From assembly GCA_913062645.1 (NCBI GenBank), contig CAJXVW010000001.1, positions 1,302,001-1,366,000 of the forward strand: 64,000 nt of DNA, written 5' to 3'. Each line of letters opens with the position of its first letter. Position 1 is the stretch's first letter. This DNA comes from an uncultured Mycoplasmatota bacterium (GTDB lineage Bacteria > Bacillota_I > Bacilli_A > Izemoplasmatales > Izemoplasmataceae). Shown piece after piece: positions 9,306 to 16,811 of the stretch. The position numbers and the translations under genes were made by a program. The notes beneath the pieces were generated by a model. It saw nothing but the letters and a program-made list of their open reading frames with translations. It was not told the origin of the DNA and ran no database searches.

Positions 9306-12212
9306 CTATTCCAGTCCGAATTCGCGACGTTTCTTCGCGATCTCATCGTTGATGATCTGGACGTAGTCGTATATCGTTTCGCGGGGATTGGAGCTCTCGT
9401 TGTACACAAGGCGGAAGGCGTTGTCGAGATGGCGTCCGGTCATGTAACCGCCGGGCACTTCGGGAATGCCGCGGACCCAGTCCCACTGGCTTTCCAGCTT
9501 CTGGTATTCGCGGACCGTCCACGGCAGCTGGCTGAGCGCGGCGACGTTGGCGGTCGGATAACGCGCGGCGGCACCGAGGATGCCTTCCATCTCACGGCCG
9601 AACTGGACCTGTACGTCGGTCGAAGTCCACCATTTGAGGTATTCCCAGGCGGCGACCTTGTTGTCGGCGTCGTTCATGATCATTACTGAGGTGCCGGTTG
9701 AGACCGTCTCGCGGCGGATGTACTCGTTGCCCAATTCGTCTTCATCAACGGTTCCCGGCACGGGGATGAAATCCCACTTGCCGCGGATTTCCGGGGCGAA
9801 CACGCTGAGCACGTTGTAGGTGTTGTAGTAGGTGATGCCGATCGGCATCTGGCCGCTGCGGAAGCGGTTGACGAAGTTGGCCTGAACCGGGAACGAGTAA
9901 TCGGTGTAGAACTGCGTCCACAGTTCGAACACTTCCGGGCCCTTGCCTTCATTGAAGCCACTTTCGGTTTTGCCGTTGATATAGAATTCCCCGTCGTTCT
10001 GGTAGAACAGCGTGGCGTACACCGGGTTGGGCGGCAAGTTCATGACGGCGCCCTGGGTGATCGGCACGGGGAGATAGAATTCAAGGTTGTGTTTCTGCAA
10101 ATCGGGAATCAGCGTAATGACGTCCTGCCAGGTGTCGGGCGGGGTCAGATCGAGTTCCTCGAAGATGTCCGTACGGTAGAACATCATCAGAAAGATCTGC
10201 TGCTCGGGCAGGGCGTAGTAGCCGCCTTCGTATTCGAAGGGAACCATCGCGCTGTCCTTGAAGCGGTCGGCGACTTCTTCGAAATCGTCGAACTGCGAAA
10301 TGTCATACACGGCGTTGCGCATCGCGTAATTGACGGGGATGCTGTTGCCCAGCCCCATCGCCACGTCGGGACCGACGTTGGACAACGTCGCCGGTAACAA
10401 GACGGCGCCGTTGACGAGCTTGAGGTCGATCTTGATGCCGTTGTTGGGCGTGAACGATTCGTCGATCAGCTTGCGCAGCACGTTGGCCTGGTCGCGGCCG
10501 ATCGACAGCCACACTTCGACGGTCTCGGTCGTTTCGAACTCGTCGGTCTGACCGAGTGACGCGTAGTCGGTGACGAACGTCGACAGGAAACTGCGCACGC
10601 CGAACGTCATCCTGGTCCACGTCGAGGCGGTCGTCGCCGGCAGATCGGCGTCGCTGCCGTGCACGGCGATGTAGTCGACTTCGAGCGGTTGGGCGCTGAG
10701 CAGCAAGACGAGCGTACCGAGCGAGGAGATGTTCGAATTGTACGTCGGCAGATTCTGATGGATTTCACGGGGTTTCTCGATGAAGTCTTCGAGTTGCAGG
10801 ATGACGGTGTCGAGAATCCCGGTTTTTTCCGATTTGCTGCCGGAGATCGTGATGATGTCGGACTGGACCTGACGTAGCGCATCGCGTTCCGCTTCGAGGC
10901 GGCCGACGAGGTTGTCGATTCGCTCGGTGAGCTGATAGTCGCGGTACTGGTCGGGTTCCGGTCCGGTGTAGATCAAGATCTCACGGTAGAGTTTGTTGAG
11001 GTTGTTGATCGACGTCTGGACCTGACCGATGATCGGTCCGTAACTGCCGAGCGACACTTCCATCTCGATCGTGTGGGTACCGGCTTCGAGGTGGAACTGA
11101 TAGGGTTCATCCTCGGCGCCAAGCGTCTGGATGCGCCAGTCGTCGCCGTAGGTGAAGGCGTAGTTGGCCAGTTCGACAAACGGCAGTTCGCCGTCGATGT
11201 AGATGTTGCGATAGACGTTCATGCCTGTCGCCAGTTTCTGTTTGACGCGCATGCTGATGGTGTAGAGACCGGCTTCTTCGACCGTGAAGTCCCAAGCGAT
11301 CTTGTCGCCGGCGACACGCCAGTTGTTGCCGCCGATCGTATTGAGGCGGACCTTGTTGGGGCTGGCCGGTTCGGTCAGCGGACTGGTCCGGTCGTTGAGC
11401 GGGTACAACGTCGGTGACGTGCTGTAGGCCTGATGTTCGCCTTGGACGAACACCAGTTCTGCACCGGCGTCGGGAAGCGCGCCGTAGGTCGAACGCACAT
11501 CCGCGTAGGTCGGTACATCGGCGCTCGCGACCAGTTCAATCGATTCAATCAGAAGCGGTTCGCGCATGCTGTCGAAGGTGATCGTGTTGACGCCCTGGAC
11601 GAAATGGAAGTAATAGGGATCGTTGACGTAGCCGATGTGATCCTTGACGTAACTGTACGTCCAGAACGGCGTTTCGATCTGGCTCGGTCGGATGTCGTTG
11701 CCGTTGATGTCCTGGCGGATCACCGTCTCGTTTCCCCAGATGCGGTGGAAGGTAACGGTGTTGGCTCCGTCGAACGGCACCTCGTCGTTGATCTTGATCG
11801 TGCGTTCGATCGACGAGCTCTTGCCGGGATAGGGATAGTAGTTGACCTTCATCTGATAGAATCCGGCCTCCTCCACGTCGACCGTCCAGGTGACACTGGA
11901 GATTTCCCCGGTCAGCAGCACGTCGGTCTTGCCGGCGTAGTCGATGACGTCGACGTCGCCCTCCTCGAGAATGTAATCGGAGGCATCGATGACGATCGGC
12001 TCGACGTCGGGCATGACCGCGTCGAACGAATCGAGATAACTGTAATAGTCGGAGATGTCAAAATACGACAATTCGTCGTAGAACGAATCGTCAAACGGTT
12101 CGGTGTTGAATCGTGTGTAGTCCTGCCGGTTCTGCAGCCACACCGGCTCGATCGCCACGAACAGGGCGAACGCGCCGATCAGGCTCAGCAACACGATGGC
12201 GAATTTGTTCAT
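9306..12212 (-). CDS. Very large ABC solute-binding protein fused to carbohydrate-binding-like modules
   Basis: A 968-residue protein, about twice the usual length of a CUT1 binding protein. The N-terminus (KFAIVLLSLIGAFALFVAI) is a membrane anchor without a lipobox cysteine. Residues about 70-235 and 255-400 are two related beta-rich modules (TWTVDVEEAGFYQMKVNYYPYPGKSSS and WDFTVEEAGLYTISMRV), resembling CBM6/35-like jelly-rolls. A helical linker (about 410-490) follows, then a type 1 solute-binding domain (about 555-968) with family stretches such as YYALPEQQIFLMMFYRTDIFEEL and EYLKWWTSTDVQVQFGREME. Two binding-module copies on a receptor imply capture of polymer-attached or long glycans at the cell surface before handover to permease pair 1. 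Confidence 0.85.
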   Translation of the reverse strand: MNKFAIVLLSLIGAFALFVAIEPVWLQNRQDYTRFNTEPFDDSFYDELSYFDISDYYSYLDSFDAVMPDVEPIVIDASDYILEEGDVDVIDYAGKTDVLLTGEISSVTWTVDVEEAGFYQMKVNYYPYPGKSSSIERTIKINDEVPFDGANTVTFHRIWGNETVIRQDINGNDIRPSQIETPFWTYSYVKDHIGYVNDPYYFHFVQGVNTITFDSMREPLLIESIELVASADVPTYADVRSTYGALPDAGAELVFVQGEHQAYSTSPTLYPLNDRTSPLTEPASPNKVRLNTIGGNNWRVAGDKIAWDFTVEEAGLYTISMRVKQKLATGMNVYRNIYIDGELPFVELANYAFTYGDDWRIQTLGAEDEPYQFHLEAGTHTIEMEVSLGSYGPIIGQVQTSINNLNKLYREILIYTGPEPDQYRDYQLTERIDNLVGRLEAERDALRQVQSDIITISGSKSEKTGILDTVILQLEDFIEKPREIHQNLPTYNSNISSLGTLVLLLSAQPLEVDYIAVHGSDADLPATTASTWTRMTFGVRSFLSTFVTDYASLGQTDEFETTETVEVWLSIGRDQANVLRKLIDESFTPNNGIKIDLKLVNGAVLLPATLSNVGPDVAMGLGNSIPVNYAMRNAVYDISQFDDFEEVADRFKDSAMVPFEYEGGYYALPEQQIFLMMFYRTDIFEELDLTPPDTWQDVITLIPDLQKHNLEFYLPVPITQGAVMNLPPNPVYATLFYQNDGEFYINGKTESGFNEGKGPEVFELWTQFYTDYSFPVQANFVNRFRSGQMPIGITYYNTYNVLSVFAPEIRGKWDFIPVPGTVDEDELGNEYIRRETVSTGTSVMIMNDADNKVAAWEYLKWWTSTDVQVQFGREMEGILGAAARYPTANVAALSQLPWTVREYQKLESQWDWVRGIPEVPGGYMTGRHLDNAFRLVYNESSNPRETIYDYVQIINDEIAKKRREFGLE

Positions 12213-12230
12213 CGGGCATCATCCTTTCAA

Positions 12231-12266
12231 GACAATCTCCCCCTTGTGGTGACAAGGGGGATTGTC
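12231..12266 (-). other. Intergenic stem-loop between two solute-binding protein genes
   Basis: A 15-base-pair stem (left arm 12231-12247 with a 2-base bulge, right arm 12252-12266, loop GGTG) lies between the stop of the upstream binding-protein gene and the start of the large one. No T-run follows, so it is not a classical terminator. In sugar-transport operons such hairpins stabilise the upstream binding-protein message or reduce read-through, giving more binding protein than permease. Confidence 0.75.
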
Positions 12267-12281
12267 CGGAATGTCGTGCGG

Positions 12282-14009
12282 TTATTCGCCCAGGTAGTCT
12301 TCCAGGGCGGCGGCGTAAATGGGGGCAATCGAATCCATGACAGATCTGGCATTATCGTCGCGGATCGCCGCGTTGATGTTGGCGGTCCAGCCGTTTTCGC
12401 TGTAGGCTCTGATGCCGATCGCGTTGATCAGATCAAGATAGACTTTGTCGTATACGTCCATGTAAGCCGTGATGTAGAGTTCATCATCGAATTTGGTCAA
12501 GAGCGACAGTTCAAAGGCCTCGGCCGCTTCTTCGTCCGTCAGCCAGATCTGGAGCGCATTCCAAACCTTGAAGACGAGTTCTTCGCGTTCGGGAGTCATG
12601 CCGCTGGCGACGGTCATCAGCGCGACGCCGCCAACCGGTGATACGTATTCGCCACTGAAGTCATCGGCGACCGGGTAGGGCACGAAGCCGAGTTCGAAGG
12701 GGAGTCCGCCCCAACGGTTCGCCGCATTGATGAACCACAGGCTGCCCGGATGCAGGGCGACTTTGCCGGCCAACCATTGCGGACTGCCCGCGTCGTAGGC
12801 CGGGGCCGTTTCAAACAAGCCCTTGTCTTCCAGTGTCGCCAGGAAGTCGTAGGTTTCAATCGCCGGATTCTGGGCGAAGCTGACGCGTCCGGTGGTGGCG
12901 TTGATGAGACTGCCGCCATTGAGCGGAACCATCGATGCCGCATAGTAACTCAACATGCCGCCAAGGGCGAAGTAGTCGTCACCAAGTGGTGTCAACTGCG
13001 TCTGTACGTTGGTCGCCCACGTTTCGAAGGTGGACCAAGTCCACTGGCCGTCGAGATAGAGTTGGGTCGGATTGGGCACGCCGAGCGAATCAATCAGTTC
13101 GGCGTTGTAGTAGAGTCCCGTTTCCATCGTGACTTTGAAACTCTCGAATCCGTAGATGTTGCCCTGGTAACCACCGACGTCCCACCAGACGGGATCGATG
13201 TTGGTGCCATGGGTCGACATGTAGGACGTGACCGGGGTGATCGCATCGCCTTGAACGAGTTGCTGGATCCAGTCGGACGTGACCCAGTAAATGTCGGACA
13301 GATGGTCGCCGGCGACGCTGGATTGAATGATTTTACTGACGCGGTTGGGTCCCCATCCGGCATCGTCCGGATACGGGGCATACACGATGTCCACGTTGTA
13401 GAATTCTTCCACTTCTTCCTGAAGCTGCTGACGTTCGAGCTGTTCGGTGCCGCTGTAACTTTCGTGGAAGGGGTCGATTTCATGGACCGCACCATGCATG
13501 ATCGTGATCACTTCGGGCGGGATGTCGACGCAAAGGCCGTCCTGCAGTTCCTGATGGACGTCACAGCCGTCCATGCCCTTGACGGTCACCACGCGGGTGA
13601 CGGTCTGGGTGTTGCCGTCGCTGTCGGTGACGGTGTAGGTGATGGTGTAGTTGCCGATGGTGTTGACATTGACCGCACCGCTGATAACGATGTCGGCCGT
13701 CACATCACCATCGATGTTGTCGGTTGCGGTGACTCCCGTCAGGGGATCGAACGGATCGCCGATGGTGATTTCAAGATCAGCGACGCCGTCGAAAATCGGG
13801 GCGTTTTCATCCTGTTCGACGACGCATTCGCCATCGACCAGTACAAATCCTTCCTCGCATTCGGTGATTTCGTCCTCGACGCATTCGCCGTCGACGAGCG
13901 TGAATCCATCGTCGCAGGTGATCGGATCGGGGTCGTCGTCATTGCCGCCGCATGCGGCGAGTGCGAGACTGAGTGTGAAGGCGGAGAAAATCAATAACAG
14001 TTTCTTCAT
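12282..14009 (-). CDS. Lipoprotein ABC solute-binding protein with Cys-rich repeats and DUF5011 Ig-like domain
   Basis: A 575-residue lipoprotein (lipobox LAACG, mature Cys near residue 20). Two short C-x-[DE]-G-F-x-L-V-D-G-E-C-V repeats (about residues 33-68) precede a DUF5011-type Ig-like domain (about 72-145), a further Cys pair, and a family 1 solute-binding domain (about 165-575). The last is recognisable from IYWVTSDWIQQLVQGDAITPV and GKVALHPGSLWFINAANRWGGLPFELG. It is the first gene of the long operon and the likely receptor for permease pair 2, by elimination. RBS AAGAGGTAT precedes the ATG. The repeats and Ig domain probably act as a stalk. Confidence 0.85.
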   Translation of the reverse strand: MKKLLLIFSAFTLSLALAACGGNDDDPDPITCDDGFTLVDGECVEDEITECEEGFVLVDGECVVEQDENAPIFDGVADLEITIGDPFDPLTGVTATDNIDGDVTADIVISGAVNVNTIGNYTITYTVTDSDGNTQTVTRVVTVKGMDGCDVHQELQDGLCVDIPPEVITIMHGAVHEIDPFHESYSGTEQLERQQLQEEVEEFYNVDIVYAPYPDDAGWGPNRVSKIIQSSVAGDHLSDIYWVTSDWIQQLVQGDAITPVTSYMSTHGTNIDPVWWDVGGYQGNIYGFESFKVTMETGLYYNAELIDSLGVPNPTQLYLDGQWTWSTFETWATNVQTQLTPLGDDYFALGGMLSYYAASMVPLNGGSLINATTGRVSFAQNPAIETYDFLATLEDKGLFETAPAYDAGSPQWLAGKVALHPGSLWFINAANRWGGLPFELGFVPYPVADDFSGEYVSPVGGVALMTVASGMTPEREELVFKVWNALQIWLTDEEAAEAFELSLLTKFDDELYITAYMDVYDKVYLDLINAIGIRAYSENGWTANINAAIRDDNARSVMDSIAPIYAAALEDYLGE

Positions 14010-14064
14010 TTGTCATACCTCTTTTCATGGTTTTTTTCAGCATGTCTTTGATGAATACATAATT

Positions 14065-14070
14065 ATTATA
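14065..14070 (-). promoter_or_regulatory. Probable -10 element of the long transporter operon
   Basis: A perfect TATAAT on the minus strand about 55 bases upstream of the 14009 start, in an AT-rich gap that separates it from the terminator of the preceding gene. No good -35 hexamer lies 16-18 bases upstream, which may mean activator dependence. Confidence 0.5.
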
Positions 14071-14135
14071 CTACTCATAACAGTGGAATACTATATGCAC
14101 CTCGTTATTTTCACAATTGAAAAAATATTTTCACA

Positions 14136-14166
14136 CAAAAAACCAGCCTGACGAATCAGACTGGTT
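14136..14166 (-). terminator. Rho-independent terminator of the surface-protein gene
   Basis: Minus-strand hairpin with an 11-base-pair stem (arms 14141-14151 and 14156-14166, one G.U pair), TTCG tetraloop and a following T6 run. It lies 20 bases after the stop of the 14187-16658 gene and insulates it from the transporter operon. Confidence 0.9.
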
Positions 14167-14186
14167 TGATGGTGCTGTGATGGTGC

Positions 14187-16658
14187 TTAGTGTTTGCGGA
14201 TGAAGAACAGAACGCCTGCACCGAGGACACCCGTGATCATCACGAGGACGGTACCGATCGAGAGGGCCGATCCGCAGCCGGCGTCGGCGGCGAAGTCTTC
14301 GATGGCCTGGTCGACCAGTTCCTGCGCTTCTGCTTCGGTGAACAGATCCTGCGCATTGATGGCGTCTTCAATCAACTGATCCGCTTCTTCTTGCGTGAAC
14401 AGATCCTGATCGGCGATGGCCGCATCAATCAACGCTTGTGCTTCGGTTGCGGTGAACAGATCCTGATCGGCAATCGCGTCGGCGATCATCGAATCCACTT
14501 CGGCGGCGGTGTACATCACCGGAGCGGCGACGATTTCGACATCGAAGGTGACCATGGCACTGTTACCAGCAACGTCTTCAACGGTGACTTCAACGGTGTA
14601 TGTTCCAGCTGTATCCGGCAGGAGTCCGTCGTTGTTCGATACGTATACGGCGAGATCGTCTGGTGCGTCGTAGTTGTCGAAAGCAACGACGTTGGCGAGA
14701 ATCGCGGCGTTGGCGGTGGCGAATTCACCGGTTTCGATGGTGTAATTGTCATCAAGTACGATAGCGACCGGAGCCGTAATGTCATCAACTGTCAGTGTGT
14801 AGGAAGCTTCTGTGTCAACATAGAACAACTGATCCTCGGTTTCAACCGTATATGAAACAGGATCATTGTAGGCAAGATCTCGCAGTGCAGGTGATATAGT
14901 ACCACCGTACGAACCAATTACAAATCCGCCATCTTCGATAACAACAGATGCCTTCCAGGTTTCAAAGGTGCTTCCTCCATCATTCCACTCGCCAGTTTCA
15001 TCAGTGACATCCCAAGTGTAGCGATCATAGACCGCATCAACTAATCCATCTGCTCCAACCAAAACAAGCACTGTTCCAAAACCCCAAGCTACATCGTGGA
15101 CCATTGTTTCATCAGTGAAAATATGATACTCAGCACTGGATGAAAGTAATGAGGTCGATGAATCTAGGAATGCATCATCCCAGTCAGTGGTTGTTCCATC
15201 AATAGTCACACTACTATCCACACCAGGAATAAGTACTTCAACAGTGAACAACAAGTCAATCATATATTCACCAGGTTCTGGGCTATATGTATTCAAGTTG
15301 TCTGGTTTTGTGATTTCAACGGTGTTAGTGACAGGATTACCGTATCCATCGTCAGCGGTGATTCCATCAAGCAAATCAACATATGTTTTTTCGTTGATGT
15401 ATACATCTTCAACGCCGATAAACTTCGGCGGCAGAACACCAACTGCTATATCCACCATTACTTCGGTCAAGTCTCCCGATGGTGTAGTGAACATGTACTT
15501 CGCTATAACACCGCTACCAAAAACGCTAGTGTCGAGGCTTGTTAAGGCAGCACTTGCCGAATACTCGGTTCCATCCCATGTGAAATCAATGGTTTCTAAG
15601 ACTCCGCTTTCGTCTGAAATCTCAACCGAGTAATCTAAGTTTTCTAAATCGTTGATGATATTACCAGAAGTGTCGAACATTTTCAGCCATTGTGCATGAA
15701 TGTCGGTCGGCAAATCAAACGTAGAGTTGTAGTCGACAATCATGTTAACACCAGGAGTAACAGGGTCAGCATCATACCCAACCAAGCCACTGAACCAACC
15801 AGGCTGATCCGTATACTCGATTACAGCAGGAGCAGTATCCCCGGCTGCTAACGCATATGGCAAAGTCTTAATGAAGTCGATTGACTTTTGATTACTTCCG
15901 TTACGTTCAAGAGTACCGAAACTTACGGTTGACCATCCGGCAGGAATAGTGACATTGTTCGGATCATCCGCAAGAATGTCAGACCATTCAGCAACAGGCG
16001 CACTCGAAGTGTCAATACCTTCCTTAACCCAACTAAGGTATCCAATTGGCTCGACCACATATCCATCGCTATCAGTGTCATCCAGTGCAATCCGAATGTA
16101 GGACAGTTTTGTTGTATCCGGTTTCGGATCTGCCGCCTCATAGTCATCAATTTCTGCCTGGGTCGCAAGACGCCAGTCAGGTGCTTCAGAGGTTCCGTCG
16201 TTGAAAATCATGAACTGGAAAGTAACGAATGCTTCAAACATCTGCAGTTCACCAGTTTCATCGAAGTATGCCCAAATGCCATGGAATGCTCCGGTCAAAT
16301 CACTGCGGGTGGTGTTCATTGTTTTAATTACGACCTCGCTGGCGGTATCATTAATAATTAGTCCACCAAATGAGTCCCATGAGTTCGTTGGCATTTCGTC
16401 TGCAGTAATGAACCCATCTGAGTTGTCGTCATCAAAATCTACAGCATACCGAGCTTGACCACCTGGTATATGGTATCTGTAGCCATTGTAGACTGCATCC
16501 CAATTTGAATCTCCAATTTGAAGCGGACAGTCTTCCGGAATTAGACAACTTTCCAAATCATATGGAAAGATGTCAATTTCTCCCTCGGCCTGAACGCTGC
16601 TGGCATAGCCGAACACGAGCAGAGCAGTAAACATGAAAATTGCTAAAAGTTTCTTCAT
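14187..16658 (-). CDS. Cell-surface anchored protein with Ca-loop-like motifs and helical stalk repeats
   Basis: An 823-residue protein with a signal peptide (residues about 1-24, ending SSVQAE), beta-rich modules, and a C-terminal membrane anchor with basic tail (IGTVLVMITGVLGAGVLFFIRKH). Two acidic loops, DFDDDNSDGFITADE (about residue 75) and DDTDSDGYVVE (about 190), resemble EF-hand/dockerin calcium loops. Residues about 640-715 look Ig-like (VEDVAGNSAMVTFDVEI), followed by three 19-residue helical repeats. The large middle part (roughly 14850-16650) is visibly more AT-rich than the rest of the locus, a sign of separate origin. Function is not recognised; a surface adhesin or glycan binder is plausible. 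It has its own promoter and terminator. Confidence 0.7.
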   Translation of the reverse strand: MKKLLAIFMFTALLVFGYASSVQAEGEIDIFPYDLESCLIPEDCPLQIGDSNWDAVYNGYRYHIPGGQARYAVDFDDDNSDGFITADEMPTNSWDSFGGLIINDTASEVVIKTMNTTRSDLTGAFHGIWAYFDETGELQMFEAFVTFQFMIFNDGTSEAPDWRLATQAEIDDYEAADPKPDTTKLSYIRIALDDTDSDGYVVEPIGYLSWVKEGIDTSSAPVAEWSDILADDPNNVTIPAGWSTVSFGTLERNGSNQKSIDFIKTLPYALAAGDTAPAVIEYTDQPGWFSGLVGYDADPVTPGVNMIVDYNSTFDLPTDIHAQWLKMFDTSGNIINDLENLDYSVEISDESGVLETIDFTWDGTEYSASAALTSLDTSVFGSGVIAKYMFTTPSGDLTEVMVDIAVGVLPPKFIGVEDVYINEKTYVDLLDGITADDGYGNPVTNTVEITKPDNLNTYSPEPGEYMIDLLFTVEVLIPGVDSSVTIDGTTTDWDDAFLDSSTSLLSSSAEYHIFTDETMVHDVAWGFGTVLVLVGADGLVDAVYDRYTWDVTDETGEWNDGGSTFETWKASVVIEDGGFVIGSYGGTISPALRDLAYNDPVSYTVETEDQLFYVDTEASYTLTVDDITAPVAIVLDDNYTIETGEFATANAAILANVVAFDNYDAPDDLAVYVSNNDGLLPDTAGTYTVEVTVEDVAGNSAMVTFDVEIVAAPVMYTAAEVDSMIADAIADQDLFTATEAQALIDAAIADQDLFTQEEADQLIEDAINAQDLFTEAEAQELVDQAIEDFAADAGCGSALSIGTVLVMITGVLGAGVLFFIRKH
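14300..14510 (-). repeat. Tandem 57-bp coding repeat (stalk)
   Basis: Three consecutive 19-residue units (IADAIADQDLFTATEAQAL and two variants, the third ending EAEAQEL) plus a partial fourth, encoded just before the C-terminal membrane anchor. They predict a helical, possibly coiled-coil stalk. Confidence 0.8.
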
Positions 16659-16705
16659 AGTTCCTCCATTTTCCTTTCTAATTTTTATTTGTTGTGCACA
16701 CCATC

Positions 16706-16734
16706 ATTTTACAACTCTGTGAAAACGCTGTCAA
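16706..16734 (-). promoter_or_regulatory. Strong sigma-A promoter of the surface-protein gene
   Basis: TTGACA at 16729-16734 and TAAAAT at 16706-16711 on the minus strand with an exact 17-base spacer, about 50 bases upstream of the 16658 start, which has GGAGGAACT as its ribosome-binding site. Confidence 0.85.
16720..16733 (-). promoter_or_regulatory. Candidate CcpA cre site overlapping the promoter
   Basis: TGACAGCGTTTTCA on the minus strand lies across the -35 element and spacer of the promoter at 16706-16734. It matches the cre consensus WWTGNAARCGNWWWCAWW at all but two positions when flanks are included. The position would give repression when preferred sugars are present. Confidence 0.6.
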
Positions 16735-16811
16735 TTGTAGGTGTGTAAAAACCGTTTTTCGAAGTCCTTTTTACGAGATTAGAATATTTTTTTCACGCGC
16801 GTAAAGCCAAT

